Assembly: GCA_036794395.1 (NCBI GenBank) | Contig: DAIRGS010000119.1 | Coordinates: 1-19,773 of the forward strand | Origin: DASXMX01 sp036794395 | Lineage (GTDB): Bacteria; Planctomycetota; Phycisphaerae; Tepidisphaerales; Tepidisphaeraceae | DNA length: 19,773 nt | Reading direction: 5' to 3' | Program-made: the position numbers and the translations under genes | Part shown: positions 1 through 8,343 of the stretch, piece by piece | How positions within the stretch are numbered: the stretch's first letter is position 1 | Layout of the letters: each line of letters starts with the position of its first letter | Notes under the pieces: generated by a model | Database searches by the model: none | Told to the model about the DNA's origin: nothing | What the model saw: the letters and a program-made list of their open reading frames with translations, nothing else

Positions 1-76
1 AATGTTGGGCGTACCGGTGGAGGGAGAAGAGGCGCGCCTAAAGTGTCACGGACCCCTCATCACGACCCACGTCATG

Positions 77-475
77 TCACCCAAATTGGGTCAACGAAAG
101 CAAATTCCCATCCGGATCTTTGAACCAGCACACCTTCGCACCACTTGGCGAAACCCAGATCCCCAGATCGTCCTGCCCCATCCCTTCAAATCGTTCGAAC
201 TTCACACCCTTGCGCCCCAGCGCCTCTGCCATCGCTCTTACGTCCCCGACTTTCCATCCCATCGCCGTGAACGGCAACGGCGTAAATTCCCGCACCTTCT
301 GAATCCGCAGCGTCGCATTTGCCGTTCTCAAAACCAGCGCGAAGGGGCCGTCTTCCTCCAACTCCAACCCGAGCACCCCGCAATAAAAACCGTGAGCGTC
401 CTCGGCCCGCGTCGTCGCCAAAAACGCCACTACCTCACAGTTCTCGAGCGTCATGAGAATCCTGCCTTTCGACAT
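77..475 (-). CDS. VOC-fold (glyoxalase/bleomycin-resistance-like) protein
   Basis: A 132-residue single-module protein of the vicinal oxygen chelate fold, cytosolic, with no signal peptide. The diagnostic part is the C-terminus: WFKDPDGNLLSLTQ, with DPDGN at about residues 120-124, is the usual last strand of VOC proteins. In metal-dependent members the residue three after DPDGN is often the Glu ligand (NxxEL). Here it is Ser127, so this may be a binding protein or a non-classical enzyme. The N-terminal half (VVAFLATTRAEDAHGFYCGVLGLEL) is the typical first beta-alpha unit. The start at 475 has GGAG about 9 bases upstream. A second ATG at 454, with AGGA in front, would remove seven residues and is nearly as good. 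The gene is divergent from the next one across 117 bases. Substrate unknown. Confidence 0.85.
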   Translation of the reverse strand: MSKGRILMTLENCEVVAFLATTRAEDAHGFYCGVLGLELEEDGPFALVLRTANATLRIQKVREFTPLPFTAMGWKVGDVRAMAEALGRKGVKFERFEGMGQDDLGIWVSPSGAKVCWFKDPDGNLLSLTQFG

Positions 476-592
476 ACCTCACTCCCCAAGACCAGAACCC
501 GCCGCCAGCCCGGCCCCCTTTGTATCGGCAAAGTTGTATGACGTGGATTGGCCCGGCGCTCCGTGGAATCTACGATAGCCGAAGGAGGCACC

Positions 593-2518
593 ATGCGAGA
601 TTACCAACGCGAAGGAATCCAACCCGAAACCGCCCTCGAAGCTTTGCGGGAAACCTACACCAATCCCGATCTTACACGATTTGTGAGCAGCTTCATCGGC
701 CCCAACCCGCCCAAGCGCAAGGAGGACATGCTGGCGGTACTGGCGGGATTGCTGGAAGGCGACCACCTTCGACTTGCATGGGAAAAGCTCGATCCGACCG
801 ACAAGGCGAAGGCCGCGCAAACGGTCTGGTCCGACACAGGATTCTTCGATCGCGAGAAGTTCGACGCAATGCGGGAAAAGCCCACACTTCGCGGCGACGC
901 CAGTGATGACGAAGACGAACCCGACGACGATGATGACGTCGCTTTTGGTTTCGACCGCGGCACCGATCGCAAGAAAAAACCTTCACTCCTCAAATTGATC
1001 ATGCCGCACGGCGTCATGCCGCGCGAGATCCAGCAGCGCCTGCGCAAGTTTGTCCCAAAGCCCCCGCCCTCCGCCATCGCCGCCCAGGACGCGCCGCCCG
1101 CTACCGTCGAATTGCCGAGTTACAGCTACAACTCCAAGACACGATCATACGATCGCGGCACCGAAGCGGTGCCGGTTGTCATTCGCGAAATGGAACGCGC
1201 CGCACTGAATGATGTAATGGCGGTCCTGCGCCTGGTCGACGCAGGCAAAGTCGCAGTCAGTGAGAAAAACCACTGGCCCACGCCCGCCGCACTTCGCCAG
1301 ATCGGCCAGATCCTCGAAGGCGGCGATTATTATCCCGACGAGAAATCCGACGCGAAACAATCCGACGATCCCGACGAAGAACCGCCCGGCCCCATCCGCG
1401 CCTTCGCATGGCCGCTGCTACTACAAGCCGGCAAACTGGCCCAGGTGCGGGGCTCCCGCCTGGAACTCACAAAAACCGGACGAGCCGCCCTGGTCGCTCC
1501 TTCCCACGAAACCCTCCGCGCCCTCTGGGAACACTGGGTCAAAAGCGATTTGCTCGATGAACTCCGCCGGATCAACGTCATTCGCGGGCAGACCGGAAAG
1601 GGCCAACGCAACCTGACCGACCCAGCCTTACGTCGCGATGCCATCGCCGCGGCACTGCGCGAATCCCCGCTCGGACAATGGGCCCTGCTCAACGAATTCT
1701 CCCGGCACATGCGCGCCGGCGGACACGAATTTCAAGTCAGTTCCGACCCTTGGACCCTGTACATATTCGACGCGCAATATGGCTCGCTGGGCTATGAAGG
1801 CTATGGGGGCTGGAACATTCTTCAGTTCCGCTATCTGCTCTCCCTGCTCATGGAATACGCCTCAACGCTCGGCCTGATCGACATCGCTTTTATTCCGCCC
1901 TCCGGCGCTCGATCGGATTACGGCGGCCTGTGGGGGACCGATGACCTCCCTTTTTTCAGCCGGTATGATGGCCTCCTGTTCTTCCGACTCAATCCCCTGG
2001 GCGCATACGTCCTGGGGCTCAAAGATTCCTATTCACCGCCCCCCGTTCAAGCCCGGCAAGTTATTCGCGTAAATCCAAACCTCGAAGTGACCGCGATCGG
2101 CCCTCTGTCTTCGGCGGATGTCTTACTACTTGATACCTTCGCCGAGAACACCGGCGATCAAGTCTGGCGATTGGACCCTCCCCGGATTCTTGACGCCGAA
2201 GCCGCCGGCCGCGGCATGAATGAACTCATCGCCTTCCTCGAATCGGCCAGCGGGGCCGAATTCCCCGAGCCGGTCGAAACCTTCTTCGCCGAACTCACCG
2301 CCCGCGCCAATGCCACGCAAGACCTCGGCCCGGCCCGCCTGATCGGCTGCGCCGACCCCGGCCTGGCAACCTTCATCGCCAATCATCCCACCACCGCAAA
2401 GCTCTGCTCCTTGGCCTCCCCCGACCGCCTCGTCGTTGCCTCCAGGGACGACGCCGCCTTCCACCGCGCCCTCCGCAAACTAGGCTTCGTCCCTCGCCGC
2501 CCCACCTCCGATGCTTGA
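593..2518 (+). CDS. Large protein with helicase-associated (XPB/Ssl2 N-terminal-like, Helicase_C_3-type) C-terminal region
   Basis: Encodes about 641 residues, probably cytosolic. I chose ATG 593 because AAGGAGG lies four bases upstream; the frame is open further 5' (a TTG at 548), but that stretch does not look coding. The C-terminal third resembles the domain found N-terminal to bacterial XPB-like helicases and in helicase-less relatives: RVNPNLEVTAIG near residues 491-502, then a LLLDTFAE helix, a RILDAEAAGRGM segment, and a final 'decoding' part (FIANHP...RLVVASRDDAAFHRALRKLGFVPR). No Walker A or DEAD-box motif is visible. Residues about 102-115 are almost purely acidic (Asp/Glu), a likely disordered linker. 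The N-terminal part has short winged-helix-like stretches but I do not recognise it. Function unknown; nucleic-acid binding is an inference from the domain resemblance. Confidence 0.75.
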   Translation: MRDYQREGIQPETALEALRETYTNPDLTRFVSSFIGPNPPKRKEDMLAVLAGLLEGDHLRLAWEKLDPTDKAKAAQTVWSDTGFFDREKFDAMREKPTLRGDASDDEDEPDDDDDVAFGFDRGTDRKKKPSLLKLIMPHGVMPREIQQRLRKFVPKPPPSAIAAQDAPPATVELPSYSYNSKTRSYDRGTEAVPVVIREMERAALNDVMAVLRLVDAGKVAVSEKNHWPTPAALRQIGQILEGGDYYPDEKSDAKQSDDPDEEPPGPIRAFAWPLLLQAGKLAQVRGSRLELTKTGRAALVAPSHETLRALWEHWVKSDLLDELRRINVIRGQTGKGQRNLTDPALRRDAIAAALRESPLGQWALLNEFSRHMRAGGHEFQVSSDPWTLYIFDAQYGSLGYEGYGGWNILQFRYLLSLLMEYASTLGLIDIAFIPPSGARSDYGGLWGTDDLPFFSRYDGLLFFRLNPLGAYVLGLKDSYSPPPVQARQVIRVNPNLEVTAIGPLSSADVLLLDTFAENTGDQVWRLDPPRILDAEAAGRGMNELIAFLESASGAEFPEPVETFFAELTARANATQDLGPARLIGCADPGLATFIANHPTTAKLCSLASPDRLVVASRDDAAFHRALRKLGFVPRRPTSDA

Positions 2519-2711
2519 ACCGCGCCACATTCTCAATTTTTTCACACTGTCGCTTTCACGGGGTTGGATTCCAACCGAGCCCGGCCCCGCGTTCATTCTG
2601 GAAGTCGTCAATGCCGAGGTTTCCCCTCCGGCGGGTGAGCGGCGGTAAACCCTTGACTGTGCGCGGAACGCGAACAGCGGATCGTCTGTCGGATGCCCGT
2701 GTTCTGCGTGA
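2519..2711. terminator. Convergent intergenic region with a stem-loop
   Basis: These 193 bases separate two converging genes. They contain a perfect 6-bp stem with a 3-base loop (GGTTGG-ATT-CCAACC, 2562-2576), flanked by a weaker outer CGGGG/CCCCG pairing, and a run of six T (2538 area) upstream of it. No U-tract follows the stem on either strand, so intrinsic termination is only a possibility. I see no gene here. Confidence 0.3.
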
Positions 2712-3599
2712 TCAGAATGAAAGGTAAAGCCGCAGCAGCAGCGGGAGCTTGGCGGCGGTGGCTTCGGCCGATTCACGCGCAATTTTAAGCGACGAGAAAT
2801 CTTCGTCAGTCAGGTCCTGACCGATCGAAGAAAGCGGGCAGCCCACTGCGGCGCGGGCACAAAGCGTGTCGGCAAGGAACACGCAGGCGCACAGCGACCT
2901 GTGTTTCTCAGGCGCTTCGGCCGGGGAATGATGCCAGCGGATGACCGCCGATAGCGCATCGGCCAGCGACCAGCGGCTGGCCAGACGACCTCCAAGCTGG
3001 CTGTGGTCGAAACCAAATGCTTCAAATTCGAGATCGGAGAATGATCCCCCATCAGCCGCTTTCGCAAAGACCGAAGTGAGTTTGGCCGGATCGGATTGCG
3101 CGAGCAAAGGCAGCGCGATATCGTGCATCACACCGGCCAAAAACGCCTCTTCGGCATCGCAACATTTAGATGCCACCGCCAGCTCGCGCGCCAGGATCGC
3201 CACGCCCACACTGTGGTCCCATAGCGATCGGCCATCGTACTTGCCCAGCTTGGTCGGCTTGAACATCGGTCCCACCGCGGCCGATAACGTAAGCTCTTTC
3301 ACCGTTCGCAGGCCCAGGTAATTCACGGCACGATCGAGCCGGGTCATCTTGTCTTGCAGCGCGTAATACGCGCTGTTCACCGCACGCATGATCGCGCCGG
3401 CCAGCGCCGCGTCCTGGGTGATCAGCTTCGAAAGCGTCGAAAGATTGCATTCGGGATCGTTCACCAACCGGAGAATCCGCGTGGTGTTTTCCGGCATCAC
3501 CTGAATCGCGGCGTGCTGAGTGAGAAACCCATCAATCGCGCCGAAATTCTCCGGTCGCGCCTCAGCGGGACGACCCTTTTTTGCGAACAGGCCAAACAT
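2712..3599 (-). CDS. HDOD domain protein (signal transduction)
   Basis: Encodes 295 residues. Start ATG 3599 is supported by GGAG about 9 bases upstream; the open frame continues upstream but without another convincing start. Residues about 25-225 match an HDOD domain: the QVMPENTTRILRLVNDPECNLSTLSKLITQDAAL stretch (read in pieces as PxxxxRILRLVND and ITQDAALAGAIMRAVNSAYY), then YLGLRTVKELTLS. HD-like residues are still recognisable: His129 in LWDHSVG, His159-Asp160 in MHDIALPLL, His199 and the pair His223-His224. The usual HDIG is HDIA here, in line with HDOD proteins generally being regulatory rather than phosphodiesterases. The protein is soluble and has no partner domain (no GGDEF or receiver). 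It stands alone on its strand, with about 270 bases between it and the next gene upstream. Confidence 0.9.
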   Translation of the reverse strand: MFGLFAKKGRPAEARPENFGAIDGFLTQHAAIQVMPENTTRILRLVNDPECNLSTLSKLITQDAALAGAIMRAVNSAYYALQDKMTRLDRAVNYLGLRTVKELTLSAAVGPMFKPTKLGKYDGRSLWDHSVGVAILARELAVASKCCDAEEAFLAGVMHDIALPLLAQSDPAKLTSVFAKAADGGSFSDLEFEAFGFDHSQLGGRLASRWSLADALSAVIRWHHSPAEAPEKHRSLCACVFLADTLCARAAVGCPLSSIGQDLTDEDFSSLKIARESAEATAAKLPLLLRLYLSF

Positions 3600-3868
3600 C
3601 CGTGATCTCCACTTTTCGCGGTCGCGTGCTAAGGCACTTCCATATGGAGAGTCGCGAAACGACACGCGGCCCCCAAAGCACGGCACTCAGATGTTATCAA
3701 CGGATTTTTTGCCGGGGATCTTAATTTGATTCTGGGCAGAAAACCCCCAACGCAATGAAAGCGTTAGATGGTTTCCAATAATGATGCCGCAATCACGCAG
3801 GACGCGCGTGGCGGATTTATCGGCGTTCCTCAGGGTCACGTCACGTAGTCGCAAGCTTCCTATACACC
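3600..3868. other. Intergenic region upstream of the HDOD gene
   Basis: These 269 bases lie between the start of the HDOD gene and the end of the secreted-protein gene, both on the minus strand. They must hold the HDOD promoter, but I cannot point to convincing -35/-10 boxes. A short inverted repeat (AACGC at 3749-3753 and GCGTT at 3761-3765) is the only symmetrical element I noticed. No coding potential is convincing. Confidence 0.4.
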
Positions 3869-5107
3869 TCACCGCATCCGATTCGCTTCCCAGACGGCGC
3901 GAATCGCGTCTTCGTCCCCATTACCCTCAGGCATGATTGCGCTTTTGTTATTGGCGTAGTACCAGCGCCGCCCATCGACCGGCGAGCGCATCGTCCGGCT
4001 ACCCGGCATTTCAAGATGCCCATCGGGATCGGTTTCGCGAAGCCATTTCCAGGCATACTCCAACCACTTGGCGCGATAGGCCCTGGGCTGAACCGCGAAC
4101 CAGGTAATCTCGTCGTACCCCCACACCCAGATCGTCCCAGCCCCGGCCTTTCCGGGCGTACGGCTCACGCCAAAGTTATCGAACTCCACCAGGAAAGGCA
4201 GGTGCTCGCAGGTATATCCGCTGGGTGCGATGCCGCCTTTGCTGCGGTGATAAATGCCATCGGAGAACCCGACATCGAGAATCGCTTCCTGCGGCTTGTC
4301 GGGAACTTCTTTGATTCGCAGGGGAAAGGCGTGAACGTCCAGCAGGAGCTTGCCGTCTTTGACAAGGCCGCCGTGCGGCACGTGAGCGTCGCAGATCACC
4401 CAATGACGCCGAGCGTGCTTGCTCGCGTAATTCCGCACGAGATCGAAGACGCTGGCATAGTGCGTGAGATCCTTGTCGTTGCGGTTCATCAACTCGACCT
4501 GCCCGAAGTGAATGGCTTCGGCGCCGGCGTCGATGTAGGACACGGCCTGGAAGTAGAACCAGAGCTGCGTCTCGGGACGGCTGACATCCGGGACCGAGGA
4601 GTTCCGGCCCCACTGCCGGGTTGACGCGCCGTTTTGATAGATCATGTCGGCGTAGCGAAAATTGCGCTTTTCGACAGGCATGCCCAACGCCGTGAACGCC
4701 CACTCGGGCACGGGGATTTGCTCCACCTGCTGACCGACGATCTCAAAAATACATGCCTGCACGATCATGTCCGGGTCGGCGGCATGGACCTTCGGCATGT
4801 TCGTCCGCACCATTTCCATCCGCTTCAGAAAGCTGCCCTCGCCCGACCAGAAGCAGATCCCCCGGCCGATGAATTTGGCCCCCATCGATTTGAGCATGCG
4901 AATATCGTCATCAATGTCGCTGCGACCATGCAGCATCCCTTCCATGGTGATCGACCGGTCGAGGTAGTTCTCAAGCACCTGCCGGGGAATGGGACCATCG
5001 AAGTGGTAATCGGGAGCGGTGGGCGCCGCGAGTGCCGGCTTAGCGAAAAACGCGACCAGCGCGAACAGGCCGCAAATGCTTACACGATGTTGAATCTGAA
5101 TTGGCAT
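3869..5107 (-). CDS. Secreted protein of unknown function, possibly TIM-barrel glycosidase-like
   Basis: Encodes 412 residues. The start ATG 5107 begins a clear Sec signal peptide (basic MPIQIQHR, hydrophobic SICGLFALVAFF, cleavage near ALA-AP), so the protein is exported. The open frame upstream of 5107 runs into a repeat element and is not coding. The body has a TIM-barrel flavour: alternating beta-alpha segments such as MLKSMGAKFIGRGICFW, IVQACIFEIV, AGAEAIHFGQVELM, HWVICDAHVPHGG and IWVWGYDEITWFAV. Acidic residues at strand ends (Glu in GQVELM, Asp in CDAH, Asp-Glu in YDEITW) are possible active-site groups. I do not recognise a named family; a carbohydrate-active role is inference. It follows the PVC cytochrome gene on the same strand, 136 bases downstream, with a palindromic repeat in between. 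Confidence 0.8.
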   Translation of the reverse strand: MPIQIQHRVSICGLFALVAFFAKPALAAPTAPDYHFDGPIPRQVLENYLDRSITMEGMLHGRSDIDDDIRMLKSMGAKFIGRGICFWSGEGSFLKRMEMVRTNMPKVHAADPDMIVQACIFEIVGQQVEQIPVPEWAFTALGMPVEKRNFRYADMIYQNGASTRQWGRNSSVPDVSRPETQLWFYFQAVSYIDAGAEAIHFGQVELMNRNDKDLTHYASVFDLVRNYASKHARRHWVICDAHVPHGGLVKDGKLLLDVHAFPLRIKEVPDKPQEAILDVGFSDGIYHRSKGGIAPSGYTCEHLPFLVEFDNFGVSRTPGKAGAGTIWVWGYDEITWFAVQPRAYRAKWLEYAWKWLRETDPDGHLEMPGSRTMRSPVDGRRWYYANNKSAIMPEGNGDEDAIRAVWEANRMR

Positions 5108-5134
5108 AAGAGACGCCTTGAAAAACCACACGCC

Positions 5135-5218
5135 GTTATCCTGAGCTAATTCGAAGGACCCATCGAAGCAAGCAACGCTGTTCGTCAAGCAGATCCTTCG
5201 CTACCGCTCAGGATGACA
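5135..5218. repeat. Imperfect inverted repeat, REP/BIME-like
   Basis: Two arms point toward each other. The left arm reads ATCCTGAGC (5138-5146) followed by TCGAAGGACC. The right arm, read on the minus strand from 5214, has the same ATCCTGAGC followed after five bases by CGAAGGATCTGCTTGACG. The core ATCCTGAGC...CGAAGGA is shared, with a short variable spacer. The element lies between the stop of the cytochrome gene (5243) and the start of the secreted-protein gene (5107). It could fold into a long hairpin in the shared transcript and so act as an attenuator or stabiliser. The form resembles dispersed extragenic palindromes of other bacteria. Confidence 0.6.
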
Positions 5219-5242
5219 TTAAATCACGTCGACGCATTTCAG

Positions 5243-8200
5243 TTACTGAACGGCATCGCGCATCACATACGCGAGCAGATCTTTTAACTCCGTTGGCGTT
5301 CGAACCAAGCCCTGGGGCATCGGCGACTTCTCTTCCTGCTTCCGGGCATTGATGTCGGACTTGTTAAACGTCTTGAGCGTCGTGTCCTGGAGGCGCATGT
5401 CGAGTTTATCAGGGGTTTCGTTGACGATTAAACCCCCGAACAAATCGCCGCTGTTGAGCCGGACAACGGTGGACCGGAACAGCGGAGAGACCACTTTATT
5501 TGGAAGCAAAATGGATTCGGTGACATACGCGATCGTGAATCGCTTACCCGCCTCGGCCAGGCTGGGCGCTCCGCCGCCGGGCGAATCGCTGGTGGCCGCG
5601 TGGCACTTGCTGCATCCGAGGGAATCAAACAACTGGCGGCCATGAGCAGCATCCCCAGTCTTCCATTCCGTCTCCCAATTGATCTTGGCAAATTCCGGCG
5701 GGATGGCTTCCAGATCTTTGGCGTCCTTCGCCTGGGAAAGTCGCTCGGCAAGTTGTTGGGTATCCATTGGATCGGGAAGGAAAACGCGAACCGGGTCGGC
5801 CGCTTCGTACGAAACACTCAGCAACGCACGGGCGGAGGTATGTACGCGAATGAGGAAATCATTGCTCCCGGTCTGGAGCGTCAGCGGGATGCGATCTTCA
5901 TCAGCCTTAAACGCCCGGCCCGCCGAGTTCTCCCACAGAACCCGCCCATTGTGATAAACCCGAACCTGCTGCTGCGAACCCACCCACAACACAATCGGCT
6001 GCGACTTGGCCGATTCGATCCGAAAATACGCGTAATCCGAGCTGTCCAACTTTCGCGCCAGCAGCTTATCGAAATCGAAAACCTTGTTGACCGCCGCGAC
6101 ACGATTCCATTTCAGCGATTCGGAAGTCGATGGATAGGTAAGGGAAAGATTGATTGGCCCTTCCTCTGGAGCATGCGAAAGATTAAAGCCCTTGCGCGAA
6201 TCGGCGAAGGGGCCCACCGACCAGGCCTCGGCAATTGCGTGCTTCGGCCCAAGAGATTTCGGGGCGAACTCGGTTAATACCTCAGCCACTCTGGGCGCCA
6301 CCCGCGAATCGTTAAGAATGTTCAAAAAGAACGCAGCCTCATAGCGGTTTTGCTTGTCCGGATCGGAAAGAGACTTCTCCAGCGCGGCAAAAAGCGCCTC
6401 CTGCTCCGATGAATGCTTCACGCCTTTCCACCACTGCGCCATCGTAAAGTTCCCGATCGGGCCGAGGGTGCGCAGATCGACTTTCGGGCTGTCGAAATAA
6501 TTCGGGACGATGTAACTGTTGGCCTGAGCTTTGGAATCAGGCGTAAGGCCTTCGGGAAGTGGACCCGTTGCGGGTGGAATCGTCAGCCGGAAGCCGGTGG
6601 CAAGGATGCCGGCCATGCGCGTTGTGGCATCGTCGGATTGGAGTATTGATTGAAGTTGGGAGATCGGCGCCTTTTCGGCAATGAGCATCGCGGCGGTGTG
6701 GCGGAGGTACGTGTCGGCGCTCCGGGCTGGGCCGTCGATGACCTGTTGGGGCACCGCGCCAGGCGGCGAGGCGAAGAGTCCGTGAAGTGCGGCTAGCTGG
6801 ACGCGTGGGTCGGCGTCTACCACGGCGGTGACGAAGGTGGCCCGGGCCTGTCCGGCAGCCGCGGCGGGGTGTTCGGCCAGCGCGCGAAGGGCTTGGACGC
6901 TCGGCGTCATTTTCGCGGCGAGTTGGGTCAATTCCGCCGCGTCTTTCTCGTAGAGCCAGATATAGTGCTCGGGGCCGAGTGCAGCGTTCACTACTGGCCG
7001 AACCTTTCGGCGGAGGATCTCCTCGTGTGCCGCGTGACGGCGCGACCAATCGGAGGATGTCAATTCGTTTGCGAGCCGAATGGTGGGGGCGTCCGTGATG
7101 TCGAAAGCTCTGAAATCAGGCGTTGCATCCGCCCGCCGAATCATCAACACATCGCTTCGATAGGTCGGCGAAGTGTCGTTAGCCGCCATATAGCAAACGG
7201 TGACAAACACACATCCACCGTTCCCCACCGCCACGCCAACTGGCCGGGCGTCGCCCTTGCAAAGCAGCAAATCGTGCTCTTCGGCCTTAAAGCTCGCGCC
7301 GCGTTGCTCGATCGGATAGTAAACCAATTTGTGCTCACCCCATCGATCGACAATCAGACTGTGGCGGTACTTCTCGGGCAGATAAGCGTCCTCATAATCC
7401 GCCTGCCCAACCGGAACATACCTTCCCAGGTGATCGTTCATTGTCTCCAGAAGATCGGGCCGGTGCGGCTGCTTTTCCGGCATCCATCCGCGCGGCCAGG
7501 AAAAATACGCGTGCGGCGTCACGTGAATCAACCGGCCGGGCACGTACTCGGCCGGGAGGGATTCGTGATCATTGTCGTTGGTAAACAAATTCCACTGCGA
7601 ATCAAACGTCAGGCCGATGCTGTTTCGCAACCCGCGCGCGACCACCTGAAAGTTCGATCCATCGGGATGAACGCGAAATACCCCGCCCACCCCGTTATAC
7701 TCAACCTTCGTCCCTTCCGGCTGCACGAACCACGTCCAATGCCCCCAATGATCGGGACGCTTCTGGAAATCGCCATAACCCCACAGTGGGTCGCCGCACG
7801 AAAAATAAAGATCGCCTTCCGGCCCCCAGTCCATATTGTGAATGCACTGGTGAACATGCCCGAGCGGCATGCCCCAGATAATCCGCTTGGGCTTCAGATC
7901 CGTGCGCTGCGTCACTCCGTTTGGAATCAGGTAGATCGCGCTGACCGTGCTGACATAAAGATCGTTGCCACGGATGGCGATGTCGTAAACCCAGGCACTT
8001 TCAGGAAAGCGCACGAGCATTTGCCGGGTGCCGAATCCGCCCTTGCCATCAGGCTCATAGACAAACAATCCCTGCCGGCCGCCCACAAAAAGCCGCCCGG
8101 CCGAGTCAGCCCGAATGCCGAGGAAAGATTCCTTTTCATCTGAATCGATATGGACGAGTTTTAGCTGAGGATCCGGGAGATGATAGATCACATTCTGAGC

Positions 8201-8263
8201 CTGCGCTACTCGAGTCCCGAGCACGAAGATCAAGCAGAGGCTTGCGCTAAATAATGATGCCAT
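5243..8263 (-). CDS. PVC-type secreted multidomain cytochrome (membrane-bound-dehydrogenase-like, heme-binding CxxCH)
   Basis: Encodes 1006 residues, exported by a signal peptide (MASLFSASLCLIFVLG...VAQA-QN). Start ATG 8263 follows a purine-rich GGAGAGGTGA. Approximate order: residues 23-390 form a beta-propeller like PVC dehydrogenase-type proteins (GIRADSAGRLFVGGRQGLFVY, VFRVHPDGSNFQVVARGLRNS); 395-680 are helical HEAT-like repeats; 690-830 form a beta-sandwich ligand-binding module (VRVYHNGRVLW, LQTGSNDFLIRVHT); 868-1006 form the c-type cytochrome domain. Heme attachment is CSKCH at 884-888, and Met982 in SPMPQG is the likely distal ligand. This architecture is characteristic of Planctomycetes and Verrucomicrobia. 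It probably oxidises a sugar-like substrate and passes electrons to the heme; the substrate is not evident. It lies 80 bases downstream of the HEPN-like gene. Confidence 0.93.
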   Translation of the reverse strand: MASLFSASLCLIFVLGTRVAQAQNVIYHLPDPQLKLVHIDSDEKESFLGIRADSAGRLFVGGRQGLFVYEPDGKGGFGTRQMLVRFPESAWVYDIAIRGNDLYVSTVSAIYLIPNGVTQRTDLKPKRIIWGMPLGHVHQCIHNMDWGPEGDLYFSCGDPLWGYGDFQKRPDHWGHWTWFVQPEGTKVEYNGVGGVFRVHPDGSNFQVVARGLRNSIGLTFDSQWNLFTNDNDHESLPAEYVPGRLIHVTPHAYFSWPRGWMPEKQPHRPDLLETMNDHLGRYVPVGQADYEDAYLPEKYRHSLIVDRWGEHKLVYYPIEQRGASFKAEEHDLLLCKGDARPVGVAVGNGGCVFVTVCYMAANDTSPTYRSDVLMIRRADATPDFRAFDITDAPTIRLANELTSSDWSRRHAAHEEILRRKVRPVVNAALGPEHYIWLYEKDAAELTQLAAKMTPSVQALRALAEHPAAAAGQARATFVTAVVDADPRVQLAALHGLFASPPGAVPQQVIDGPARSADTYLRHTAAMLIAEKAPISQLQSILQSDDATTRMAGILATGFRLTIPPATGPLPEGLTPDSKAQANSYIVPNYFDSPKVDLRTLGPIGNFTMAQWWKGVKHSSEQEALFAALEKSLSDPDKQNRYEAAFFLNILNDSRVAPRVAEVLTEFAPKSLGPKHAIAEAWSVGPFADSRKGFNLSHAPEEGPINLSLTYPSTSESLKWNRVAAVNKVFDFDKLLARKLDSSDYAYFRIESAKSQPIVLWVGSQQQVRVYHNGRVLWENSAGRAFKADEDRIPLTLQTGSNDFLIRVHTSARALLSVSYEAADPVRVFLPDPMDTQQLAERLSQAKDAKDLEAIPPEFAKINWETEWKTGDAAHGRQLFDSLGCSKCHAATSDSPGGGAPSLAEAGKRFTIAYVTESILLPNKVVSPLFRSTVVRLNSGDLFGGLIVNETPDKLDMRLQDTTLKTFNKSDINARKQEEKSPMPQGLVRTPTELKDLLAYVMRDAVQ

Positions 8264-8343
8264 GTCACCTCTCCATCGGAAGTTAGTTTTCCCGCGCAGC
8301 GGAGTCTTTCCGCATCGACCAGCGATTGGACAATTTCACGGCA

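Noticed and set aside
1..76. Part of a gene cut by the left edge
   Set aside because: No frame through these bases shows a recognisable protein, and they are only the flank of the VOC gene.
2..541. Open frame of 179 codons on the plus strand at the left edge
   Set aside because: It runs antisense over the VOC gene and is Pro/Arg-rich, as expected for a shadow frame.
548..592. Upstream TTG start for the helicase-associated-like protein
   Set aside because: ATG 593 has a strong AAGGAGG at the right distance, and the 15 extra residues would cover that site.
3749..3765. AACGC/GCGTT inverted repeat as a LacI-type operator
   Set aside because: The arms are only five bases, it is more than 100 bases from the nearest start, and no regulator gene is nearby.
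5108..5188. N-terminal extension of the secreted protein
   Set aside because: It would be translated from the inverted repeat and would place the signal peptide inside the protein.
6869..8143. Long open frame (424 codons) on the plus strand inside the cytochrome gene
   Set aside because: It is antisense to a clear 1006-residue protein with recognisable domains. High GC leaves the opposite strand open, and the translation has no domain-like pattern.
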